This document shows, one piece after another, positions 32,523 to 38,564 of a stretch of DNA of 38,564 nucleotides. The stretch is from Clostridia bacterium. GTDB taxonomy: Bacteria > Bacillota > Clostridia > Christensenellales > QALW01. Each line of letters begins with the position of its first letter. Position 1 is the stretch's first letter. Position numbers and translations under genes: made by a program. The DNA lies in contig JAFXDC010000018.1 of assembly GCA_017516345.1 (NCBI GenBank), positions 1 to 38,564 of the forward strand. Reading direction: 5' to 3'. Under the pieces are notes generated by a model, which ran no database searches, was not told the DNA's origin, and saw nothing but the letters and a program-made list of their open reading frames with translations.

Positions 32523-32614
32523 CAAATTTATGCAATTCTTCGGAATTGATGTGCATTCCTTACGGAAAGATATTCACGCCTTCGGTGTGATGCACCCTGC
32601 AGGGCGTGGGTGAG
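32523..32614 (+). repeat. Head-type array of small hairpins after copy E
   Basis: Successive hairpins CAATTC-TTCG-GAATTG, ATTCC...GGAA, TCACGCC-TTC-GGTGTGA and ACCC-TGC-AGGG are joined by short linkers of the ATGTG, ATAT, TGC kind. They match the heads of copies B and F in layout, while stem sequences differ. No core follows, so this is a solitary head. Confidence 0.75.
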
Positions 32615-32618
32615 GGAA

Positions 32619-32646
32619 CAAAAAACCGCACCCTAATGGGTGCGGT
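32619..32646 (-). terminator. Intrinsic terminator of rimM-trmD
   Basis: ACCGCACCC (32625-32633) pairs with GGGTGCGGT (32638-32646) around TAAT. On the minus strand TTTTTTGTT follows. Confidence 0.9.
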
Positions 32647-32653
32647 AGTAAAA

Positions 32654-33376
32654 TTATTCTTCATTTTCTTCAAGCCTGAGCAGAAATTCCCGATCCTTTT
32701 GGGAGAGCTCGGCACTCTCAAGGAGGTCGGGGCGCATTTTTTTGGTCAATAACAGCTGCTGCTCTCTGCGCCATTTGTTGATGAGGGCGTGATTGCCGTC
32801 AAGCAGTACCTGGGGGACCTTCATGCCCTTATAGTCGGCGGGGCGGGTGTATTGAGGATATTCAAGCAGTCCGTCGCCAAAGGAGTCGCCGTGTGCGCTC
32901 TCCATACTGCCGAGCACTCCGCCGACGTACCTTGAGACCGCATCCACCACTATCATGGCGGGCATTTCGCCGCCCGTGAGCACGTAATCCCCAACAGAGA
33001 GCTCCATATCGATAAGATTATCTATGACCCTTTGATCCACACCCTCGTAGTGACCGCAAAGTATGGTGATATTCTCACACTCTGCAAGCTCGCGAGCCAA
33101 GGAATCGTTAAGCACTCTGCCCTTGGGGGACATATATATGCGCGTTCCGGGCTCCTTTATCGAAGAAAAGGCGTCGAAGATGGGCTGTGGCATCATAAGC
33201 ATGCCCGCGCCGCCGCCAAAGGGGTAATCGTCGGTGTTGTGATGCTTTTTATCAGAGAAATCTCTTATATTTATAATATTTATAGTGATGCTTCCGTCCT
33301 TTACTGCCCGTCCGATGATGGAGCTTTGAAGGGGGGCAAACATTTCCGGAAGTATGGTAAGGATATTAATCGTCAC
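32654..33376 (-). CDS. trmD: tRNA (guanine37-N1)-methyltransferase
   Basis: A 240-residue SPOUT-class enzyme that methylates G37 of tRNAs using SAM, which prevents frameshifting. The N-terminus TILPEMFAP, GGGAGMLMMPQPI, LCGHYEGVDQRVID and SVGDYVLTGGE are TrmD signatures and form the trefoil-knot SAM site. The start is GTG at 33376 with GGAGG 6 nt upstream, inside the end of rimM (11-bp overlap), so translation is coupled. rplS, which follows trmD in many bacteria, is absent here; a terminator and repeat copy E follow instead. Confidence 0.95.
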   Translation of the reverse strand: MTINILTILPEMFAPLQSSIIGRAVKDGSITINIINIRDFSDKKHHNTDDYPFGGGAGMLMMPQPIFDAFSSIKEPGTRIYMSPKGRVLNDSLARELAECENITILCGHYEGVDQRVIDNLIDMELSVGDYVLTGGEMPAMIVVDAVSRYVGGVLGSMESAHGDSFGDGLLEYPQYTRPADYKGMKVPQVLLDGNHALINKWRREQQLLLTKKMRPDLLESAELSQKDREFLLRLEENEE

Positions 33377-33884
33377 GGACTTCCTCCTCCGCGAGCATAT
33401 CTCCGTTAACGGTTATTACCTTGTTTTCGGGATCGATATCCGCCACGAAAGCGTCCACGACCGGGATAAGCAGGTCCGCGCCGCTTGTTTTTACCACGAA
33501 AACGTCGTTTGCGCCGGGCTGAAGCACCTCTTTGAGGGTGCCGAGGGTCTTGCCGTCGCCGTCCTGCACTCGGCTTCCGAGAAGATCAACTATAAAATAT
33601 CTTCCCTCGGGAAGCTTGACGGCGTTTTCTCTGTCTATAAAGATCTCGGTGCCGCGAAGTGCTTCGGCGGCATTGCGATCGTAAGTGCGCTCAAACAAAA
33701 GATAAGCACTCTTTCCGTCCGACCTTGCGCCCATTACCCGAACGCGCTCGTAGGTGCCTCCCCGCTTAAAGAAGGCGTGCTTAAGGTCTAAAAACCTGTA
33801 TACGTCGTCGGTGAAGGGCTCTACCTTTACTTCGCCCTTTATGCCCTGGGGCTTGGTTATTACTCCTATTTTTATATAATCCAT
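33366..33884 (-). CDS. rimM: 16S rRNA processing factor RimM
   Basis: A 172-residue ribosome maturation factor. The N-terminal domain (KIGVITKPQGIKGEVKVEPFTD) is typical, and the C-terminal PRC-barrel contains GRYFIVDLLGSRV and PGANDVFVV. It binds S19 and helps assemble the 30S head. The ATG follows AGAGGTC. It is the first gene of a two-gene unit with trmD, read from its own promoter at 33932-33960. Confidence 0.93.
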   Translation of the reverse strand: MDYIKIGVITKPQGIKGEVKVEPFTDDVYRFLDLKHAFFKRGGTYERVRVMGARSDGKSAYLLFERTYDRNAAEALRGTEIFIDRENAVKLPEGRYFIVDLLGSRVQDGDGKTLGTLKEVLQPGANDVFVVKTSGADLLIPVVDAFVADIDPENKVITVNGDMLAEEEVRDD

Positions 33885-33931
33885 ACTTGACCTCTTAGCA
33901 GAGCTTGTCTGCTTGAAAACATATTTTATTA

Positions 33932-33960
33932 ATTATAACAGCAATCTATCAATATATCAA
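33932..33960 (-). promoter_or_regulatory. Promoter of rimM-trmD
   Basis: On the minus strand TTGATA (33955-33960), a 17-nt spacer and TATAAT (33932-33937). It lies between khpA and rimM, so rimM-trmD need not depend on the ffh-rpsP transcript. Confidence 0.72.
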
Positions 33961-33984
33961 CCGTTAAAAACGGACAATTTAAAA

Positions 33985-34014
33985 GAAAAAGGACCGTGCA
34001 CCTGGCGCAGTCCT
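33985..34014 (-). terminator. Probable terminator after khpA
   Basis: On the minus strand AGGAC and GTCCT (34014-34010 with 33994-33990) pair, with inner TGC/GCA pairs, and TTTTTCTTTT follows. The stem is imperfect, so termination may be partial. Confidence 0.65.
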
Positions 34015-34021
34015 ACTCTTG

Positions 34022-34249
34022 TCAAACGATTTCCACCGTGACCTTTTCACCGGTAGCGGCACTCTTGCCCTTGACCACGGTGCGGATCGCTTTAGCGATA
34101 CGACCCTGTCTGCCGATGATCTTACCCATATCGTCGGGGGCAACCTGTACCCGAATGGTATAGCCGTCCTTGGCATCCACTCTGGTAACGCTTACCTCCT
34201 CAGGCTTGGTAACAAGACCGGTAACGATGTACTTGACCAAATCTACCAT
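34022..34249 (-). CDS. khpA: KH-domain RNA-binding protein KhpA
   Basis: A 75-residue single KH-domain protein (YlqC type) with the GxxG loop GRQG at residues 46-49. In Bacillota KhpA pairs with KhpB (EloR/Jag) and binds many RNAs, with effects on cell elongation and division. The start is ATG at 34249, 8 nt after AGG; a GTG three codons upstream is less well placed. It lies 21 bp after rpsP in the same unit, the usual neighbourhood. Confidence 0.9.
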   Translation of the reverse strand: MVDLVKYIVTGLVTKPEEVSVTRVDAKDGYTIRVQVAPDDMGKIIGRQGRIAKAIRTVVKGKSAATGEKVTVEIV

Positions 34250-34270
34250 TAGAAGCACCTATCTTTCCGA

Positions 34271-34513
34271 TTAGTCGATGATGCCGGTCTTCTGCAGCAG
34301 CTTCTTAACTGTTACCGAAGGCTGAGCACCGTTTGCCAACCACTTCTTAGCTTCCTCTGCATCTACCTTGATCTCGGCAGGCTCGGTCAAAGGATTGTAA
34401 TAGCCGAGGATGGCGATATTACGACCGTCACGGGGATAACGACCGTCGGCAACCACTATGCGATAGAAGGGAGCCTTCTTTGCACCGTGTCTTGTAAGTC
34501 TGATTTTTACCAT
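34271..34513 (-). CDS. rpsP: 30S ribosomal protein S16
   Basis: An 80-residue protein beginning [20 protein letters not shown], with SPRDGR-type turn [16 protein letters not shown], which is diagnostic for S16. It is needed for 30S assembly. The start at 34513 follows AGGAGGTG. The frame continues 22 codons upstream without a plausible start signal. It lies 102 bp after ffh. Confidence 0.96.
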   Translation of the reverse strand: MVKIRLTRHGAKKAPFYRIVVADGRYPRDGRNIAILGYYNPLTEPAEIKVDAEEAKKWLANGAQPSVTVKKLLQKTGIID

Positions 34514-34615
34514 TTTATTTGCACCTCCTGTTGTTTTTTGATTAAAATTTATATTTTCGCCTTTTAGCGTAAATATCATTTGTTTTTTACCGTTTACGGC
34601 CCTTAGCGTTGATGA

Positions 34616-35941
34616 TCAGAAGGGAAATCTCATTCTTCCCTTTTTCATTTTGGAGAAATGCTTCATCATCTGCTTGGTCTGATCAAACTGCTTGAGCAGA
34701 ATGTTGACCTCCTGCACCGTGGTTCCGCTTCCCGCGGCTATGCGCTTTCTGCGCTGACCGTTTATGATGCCGGGATTGCGGCGCTCCTTTTTGGTCATGG
34801 AGCAGATGATGGCCGCCATGCGGTCGAAGCGCTTCATGTCAAGATCCTCCTCGCGGAGCTTGCTCTTGTCCACACCGGGCATCATATCAAGCAGATCCGA
34901 AACGTTGCCCATCTTCTTCATCTGCTGAAGCTGCTCAAGATAATCCTGAAGATCAAACTGCTGAGTGCGCAGGCGCTCCTCCATTTTGGCAACCGTCTCG
35001 TCGTCGATGGCCTCCTGAGCTTTTTCTATAAGAGAAAGCACGTCGCCCATGCCAAGTATCCTTGAGGCCATTCGCTCCGGATGGAAGGGCTCGATGCAGT
35101 CCAAACTGATCTTCTCTCCCACGCCGCAGAACTTGATGGGCTTGCCCGTGACCGCCTTTACGGACAGTGCCGCGCCGCCCCTGGTGTCGCCGTCCAGCTT
35201 GGTGAGGATAACGCCCGTGAGGGAGAGCTGCTCGTCAAAGCTTTTGGCTACGTTTACCGCGTCCTGACCCGTCATTGCATCCACCGTAAGGAGGATCTCG
35301 GAGGGTTGGGCAACCTTGACCATGCGTTGAAGCTCGCTCATGAGCTGCTCGTCTATATGCAAACGACCCGCAGTATCTATTATGACGGTGTCGTGCTGAT
35401 AGCTTTTTGCGTGTGCGATGGCTTCCTTGACGGTCTTTACAGGGTCCTGAGTTCCCTTTTCAAAGACCGGGATATTAAATGCCTTTGCTACCACCTGAAG
35501 CTGACTTATAGCGGCGGGACGGTAGATGTCGCAGGCAACCAACAACGGCTTTTTGCCCTGCTTTGCAAGGTAGCCCGCAAGCTTGCCGCACATGGTGGTC
35601 TTACCTGCACCCTGAAGACCGCAAAGCATTATCACGGTGGGGGGAGCGCTGGAGACCGCAAGCTTGGCGTTGGTGCCGCCCATGAGAGAGACAAGCTCGT
35701 CGCGCACTATCTTTACCACCTGCTGACCGGGAGTAAGACTCTTAAGGATTTCCTCGCCCACAGCCTTTTGGGAGACGCGCGAGCAGAAATCCTTGGCTAC
35801 ACCGAAGTTTACGTCGGCCTCAAGAAGGGCCATTCGAACCTCGCGCATTGCAGCCTTGACGTCGGCCTCGTTCAGCTTGCCCTTGCCGGTAAGCTTTTTC
35901 ATTACGCTTTGAAGTTTTTCACTTAAAGAATCAAAAGCCAT
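34616..35941 (-). CDS. ffh: Signal recognition particle GTPase Ffh
   Basis: A 441-residue protein that with 4.5S/6S-type SRP RNA brings nascent membrane proteins to FtsY. An N-terminal four-helix bundle leads to the G domain with GLQGAGKTT (108-116), DIYRPAA, IDTAGR, and TKLDGDTRGG. The C-terminal M domain is methionine-rich and carries the RNA-binding helix motif around RRKRIAAGSGTTVQEVN. It lies 8 bp after ylxM in the same operon. No SRP RNA gene was found in the window. Confidence 0.96.
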   Translation of the reverse strand: MAFDSLSEKLQSVMKKLTGKGKLNEADVKAAMREVRMALLEADVNFGVAKDFCSRVSQKAVGEEILKSLTPGQQVVKIVRDELVSLMGGTNAKLAVSSAPPTVIMLCGLQGAGKTTMCGKLAGYLAKQGKKPLLVACDIYRPAAISQLQVVAKAFNIPVFEKGTQDPVKTVKEAIAHAKSYQHDTVIIDTAGRLHIDEQLMSELQRMVKVAQPSEILLTVDAMTGQDAVNVAKSFDEQLSLTGVILTKLDGDTRGGAALSVKAVTGKPIKFCGVGEKISLDCIEPFHPERMASRILGMGDVLSLIEKAQEAIDDETVAKMEERLRTQQFDLQDYLEQLQQMKKMGNVSDLLDMMPGVDKSKLREEDLDMKRFDRMAAIICSMTKKERRNPGIINGQRRKRIAAGSGTTVQEVNILLKQFDQTKQMMKHFSKMKKGRMRFPF

Positions 35942-35949
35942 GTTTTTTC

Positions 35950-36282
35950 TTAGTCCTCCGATGAGTCGGATCTTTCAAGTATATCCTTAAGCCTTTGGGA
36001 GAAGCTCTGCTCACCCGATGCAAGCATATCCTTCAAAAGTGCGCGAAGGCGCAGCTCCTTCTTCAAAAGCCCAAGCTGACTGTCTGCCTTGAGCATTACC
36101 GCGGTGCCCTTAACTATGCAATCCCTTACGCCCTGTCTTGAAATGCCCTCAAGCGAGGCGATCTCCCCAAGAGAGAGGTCATCCTCCAGATGAAGGGTCA
36201 AAAGATTGCGCTGACGCTCGGTAAGCAAGCCTCCGTAAATGTCAAGCAACAGAATATCCCGTGTGGTGGTATCAAGCTCCAT
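35950..36282 (-). CDS. ylxM: YlxM-family helix-turn-helix protein (UPF0122)
   Basis: A 110-residue protein. The sigma-70 region 4-like helix-turn-helix spans about residues 18-60 (LTERQRNLLTLHLEDDLSLGEIASLEGISRQGVRDCI). It is nearly always encoded directly before ffh in Bacillota, as here, and is thought to influence SRP expression or assembly. It is the first gene of the operon. AGAGG precedes the ATG and directly follows a 9-bp hairpin at the mRNA 5' end. Confidence 0.9.
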   Translation of the reverse strand: MELDTTTRDILLLDIYGGLLTERQRNLLTLHLEDDLSLGEIASLEGISRQGVRDCIVKGTAVMLKADSQLGLLKKELRLRALLKDMLASGEQSFSQRLKDILERSDSSED

Positions 36283-36291
36283 AATGCACCT

Positions 36292-36315
36292 CTGTAAAGC
36301 GAAATTGCTTTACAG
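36292..36315 (-). promoter_or_regulatory. 5'-end hairpin of the ylxM-ffh operon mRNA
   Basis: On the minus strand CTGTAAAGC (36315-36307) and GCTTTACAG (36300-36292) pair perfectly around AATTTC. The predicted transcription start is within a few bases of the hairpin, and the ribosome binding site of ylxM begins right at its 3' foot. It may protect the 5' end or adjust translation. Confidence 0.65.
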
Positions 36316-36320
36316 GCGAT

Positions 36321-36349
36321 ATAATACCTTAATAATGCGTTATTGTCAA
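36321..36349 (-). promoter_or_regulatory. Promoter of the ylxM-ffh-rpsP-khpA operon
   Basis: On the minus strand TTGACA (36344-36349), a 17-nt spacer and TATTAT (36321-36326): near-consensus, as expected for translation and SRP genes. Confidence 0.87.
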
Positions 36350-36410
36350 GCGTATTTTGCTCAAGGAATGCCTTTTTATCTTTTTTCTAAGGGAATAATA
36401 GAGTTTAATA

Positions 36411-36439
36411 TTGATTTTATGGCTTGATTGGGATATAAT
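36411..36439 (+). promoter_or_regulatory. Promoter of the large lipoprotein glycosidase with flanking dyad
   Basis: TTGATT (36411-36416), a 17-nt spacer and TATAAT (36434-36439). An inverted repeat TTATGGC (36417-36423) / GCCATAA (36443-36449) brackets the -10 element, an operator-like arrangement. Confidence 0.77.
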
Positions 36440-36470
36440 GATGCCATAATAAGCTTCAGGAGACGAAAAT

Positions 36471-38498
36471 ATGAAAAAGCTTTCAAGGGTGATACTGACC
36501 GGAATAATAACAGCGGCAATGCTTGTATGCGGATGCACTCCCACCGTGCCTACCGCTACTGTAGCGGGCACACCGGGAGCAAGCGATAAGCCATCCCAAG
36601 AAATAACCGATACCCCCTCGCAGGAGGTAACCGATACTCCCTCGCAGGGGATAACGGACACCCCCTCTCAAGAGATAACCGATACTCCCTCGCAGGAGGT
36701 AACCAATACTCCCTCTCAAGAGATAACGGGTACCCCCTCTCAAGAGATAACCGGTACGCCGTCGTTGGAGGTGACTCCGAGCGCACCCTCAGGGCTTGTG
36801 ATCCCCAAGCTGCCTCAAAGCGCCGATAAGAGCTATTTTTCCATCGTTGCGGTGGATGCTCTGGGCAGAGTGACGAGCAGCATTTCCGGAGAGCGCGAGG
36901 GCAAATACGTCGGCATATTCTATTGGGTATGGAACGGACAGCACAACGGAAGCGGAATATATGACATCACCAAGCTGTTAAAGGAGTCGCCGGAAGACCT
37001 GTGGAATGTAAACGGAACGAGTAAAAGCCCCCTTTACCAGTTTCACTTTTGGGGAGAGCCCCTTTACGGCTATTACCACTCCGAGGATGAGTGGGTGCTT
37101 CGCAGACACCTTGAAATGATGACGGAAGCAGGGGTGGATTTTATGGCCATCGATCTTTCCAACGGAGTGGTATATCCAAGACCCATCAAAAAGCTGATGA
37201 GCCTTATTCAGGAGTATAGGGAGCAGGGCTTTGATTGCCCGCAGATAACCTTCTTTACCCATATTGACTCCAAAGGAGTTGTGGAAAGCTTATATAATGA
37301 TATCTACAGTAAAAATCATGCTCCTCTTTCGTGGTGGTGCCCTTACGAGGATAAAAAGCCTTATATGATAGCCTATCCCGACCCCGATACCGAGGGTATG
37401 GTCACCGGAAGCGGTGTAGTAAGAGGTAAATTCAGCAAGGAGATATCCGATTTCTTCCACTTTAAGGCGCCGCAATGGCCTGACGAGGAATTTGTGGCAG
37501 ATGCCTTTCCGTGGATAGATTGGGGCAGATACGAGCAAAAGGAGCACACCAACGTTATAAGCGTATCTCCCGCGATCGGCCCCGGCGCACCTATGAGCCA
37601 CGCACTGCTTTGGCATGACCCTTATTACGGCAAAATTTGGGGACGAGGCTGGAACGGCGTGTCAAATAATAAAAATGATATACAAAAGGGTACGCTCTTT
37701 CAGTCTCAATGGGATTACGCTATTAAGAATGATCCCGAAATAGTATTTATCGACGGCTTTAACGAGTGGATCGCTCAGAAAAATATAATGAATCCCGACA
37801 TCGCGCCCGAGGTATACTTTGCCGACGCGGTAGATATGGAGTTTTCCCGTGATACAGAGCCCATGAAGGGCGGATACGGGGATAATTTCCTTATGCAGAT
37901 GATGGCAAACGTGCGCGCCTTTAAAGGCATAGGGGACAAAACACTCTATACCGTATTTGAAGGAGATTGGTCCCGCGCGGCATCCTACAGTGATTTCGGA
38001 AGTGATAATTCCTCCCGCAATTACAAGGCGGCATGGGGGCGCACCGTATATAAGCAGACTGCAGGCAGGGTCAACATTCAGAACGTGTGGATGGCGCATG
38101 ACAGGGAGGCTCTTCATCTTCTTGTAAAATGTCAAAATGATATCGGTGAGCTTACCGACGCGAGCCATATGAATATATTTATCGGTACGGGCACCCCCTC
38201 CTTAAAGGGTTGGGAGGGCTATGAGTACGTCATTAACCGCTCGGGTGCAGGCAGTATCGATAAGCTCGGTAAGGATTTTTCGCTGAGTCGGTCGGGAAGC
38301 TGCGAGATAAAGATCGAGGGCAACGTAATGTACGCGGTGATACCTCTTGAGAGCCTTGGAATTACTTCGAATAACTTCTCGGTATACTTTAAGCTTGCCG
38401 ATTCCGTTGAGCATCCAAGCGACATAATGGATTATTACGTTTCGGGCCAGTCCTTCCCGATGGGCAGAATAAGCCTCTCCTATAACGGTGCAAGATGA
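36471..38498 (+). CDS. Large lipoprotein, GH71/GH99-like glycosidase with repeat stalk
   Basis: A 675-residue exported protein. The signal peptide ends at VCGC (Cys22 probable lipidation). Residues 40-103 are eight 8-residue repeats of the form TPSQEITD, a likely flexible stalk. A TIM-barrel-like region follows (YVGIFYWVWNG, HFWGEPLYGYYHSEDEWVLRRHLEMMTEAGVDFMAIDLSN, FFTHID, VFIDGFNEW) and resembles GH71/GH99-like glycosidases and related uncharacterised lipoproteins. About residues 520-672 look like a CBM9-type carbohydrate-binding domain (IQNVWMAHDREALHLLVKC). The substrate is uncertain, perhaps alpha-glycans or mannans. AGGAG precedes the ATG. Transcribed alone, divergently from ylxM. Confidence 0.75.
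   Translation: MKKLSRVILTGIITAAMLVCGCTPTVPTATVAGTPGASDKPSQEITDTPSQEVTDTPSQGITDTPSQEITDTPSQEVTNTPSQEITGTPSQEITGTPSLEVTPSAPSGLVIPKLPQSADKSYFSIVAVDALGRVTSSISGEREGKYVGIFYWVWNGQHNGSGIYDITKLLKESPEDLWNVNGTSKSPLYQFHFWGEPLYGYYHSEDEWVLRRHLEMMTEAGVDFMAIDLSNGVVYPRPIKKLMSLIQEYREQGFDCPQITFFTHIDSKGVVESLYNDIYSKNHAPLSWWCPYEDKKPYMIAYPDPDTEGMVTGSGVVRGKFSKEISDFFHFKAPQWPDEEFVADAFPWIDWGRYEQKEHTNVISVSPAIGPGAPMSHALLWHDPYYGKIWGRGWNGVSNNKNDIQKGTLFQSQWDYAIKNDPEIVFIDGFNEWIAQKNIMNPDIAPEVYFADAVDMEFSRDTEPMKGGYGDNFLMQMMANVRAFKGIGDKTLYTVFEGDWSRAASYSDFGSDNSSRNYKAAWGRTVYKQTAGRVNIQNVWMAHDREALHLLVKCQNDIGELTDASHMNIFIGTGTPSLKGWEGYEYVINRSGAGSIDKLGKDFSLSRSGSCEIKIEGNVMYAVIPLESLGITSNNFSVYFKLADSVEHPSDIMDYYVSGQSFPMGRISLSYNGAR
36588..36779 (+). 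repeat. Eight 24-bp tandem repeats in the lipoprotein stalk
   Basis: Eight in-frame units encode variants of TPSQEITD. The peptide is conserved while third codon positions drift (ccc/act, ctc/tct, cag/caa), so the stalk is old enough to have diverged but is kept for its protein sequence. Gain or loss of whole units would change stalk length without a frameshift. Confidence 0.92.
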
Positions 38499-38499
38499 T

Positions 38500-38564
38500 A
38501 TACAATGCTTTATTGATGATATGCACGCCTGCGGCGTGATGCGCCCCTGCGGGGTCCCACCCGC
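38500..38564 (+). repeat. Structured intergenic repeat, copy F (only its head in the window)
   Basis: After the lipoprotein stop codon come CAAT/ATTG, then CACGCC-TGC-GGCGTG and GCCCC-TGC-GGGG hairpins with ATGATAT and ATGC linkers, then TCCCACCCGC, matching the start of copies B and E. The core lies beyond the window edge. Orientation is the same as for all other copies. Confidence 0.75.

Overview
The window looks like a chromosomal segment of an uncultured Bacillota, most likely a Clostridia member. Grounds: the gene order ylxM-ffh-rpsP-khpA with rimM-trmD beyond it, a T-box leader in front of ileS, a recD2-comF pair, Gram-positive style lipoproteins, AGGAGG-type ribosome binding sites and good sigma-A promoters. 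Genes are fairly GC-rich. One islet at about 8.3-9.8 kb is clearly AT-rich. No database search was possible, so family names rest on motifs visible in the translations.

Layout, left to right. 0.3-2.4 kb: a minus-strand operon of a GH43-type lipoprotein and a membrane-anchored glycerophosphodiesterase. 2.6-6.4 kb: a secreted alkaline phosphatase and a CopA copper ATPase whose C-terminal copper-chaperone domain has its own ribosome binding site and ATG. 6.8-8.2 kb: a COG2509-type FAD dehydrogenase. 8.3-9.8 kb: the AT-rich islet with two unknown membrane-anchored proteins under one promoter that carries an operator-like dyad. 10-15.2 kb: an RluA-type pseudouridine synthase, an RNA methyltransferase-like protein and T-box-controlled ileS. 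16-21.5 kb: two ABC exporters, each with an N-terminal zinc-ribbon extension, flanking a DUF1854 protein. They are preceded by a 19-codon leader peptide and an intrinsic terminator, which is an attenuator arrangement. 21.5-24.4 kb: a double-OB-fold SSB, a second glycerophosphodiesterase and an unknown type-I membrane protein. 24.6-32.1 kb (plus strand): an MreB paralogue, a membrane-anchored beta-propeller, asnS, recD2 and comF. 32.6-36.3 kb (minus strand): trmD, rimM, khpA, rpsP, ffh and ylxM, split into two transcription units. 36.5-38.5 kb: a large lipoprotein glycosidase with an eight-unit peptide-repeat stalk.

The most striking feature is a family of GC-rich intergenic repeats of about 300-600 bp. 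There are five copies plus the start of a sixth at the right edge. All lie in the same orientation, 6-10 kb apart, always next to the 3' end of at least one gene and never between divergent genes. Each is a chain of hairpins around an invariant 19-nt motif. Stems show compensatory changes. Several + strand C.A mismatches are G.U pairs on the minus strand, and most hairpin loops read GNA or GNNA on the minus strand. This points to a structured minus-strand RNA or single-stranded DNA element and not to a gene. Open reading frames across the copies lie in different frames and are spurious.

No tRNA, rRNA, CRISPR array, transposase or phage gene was seen.
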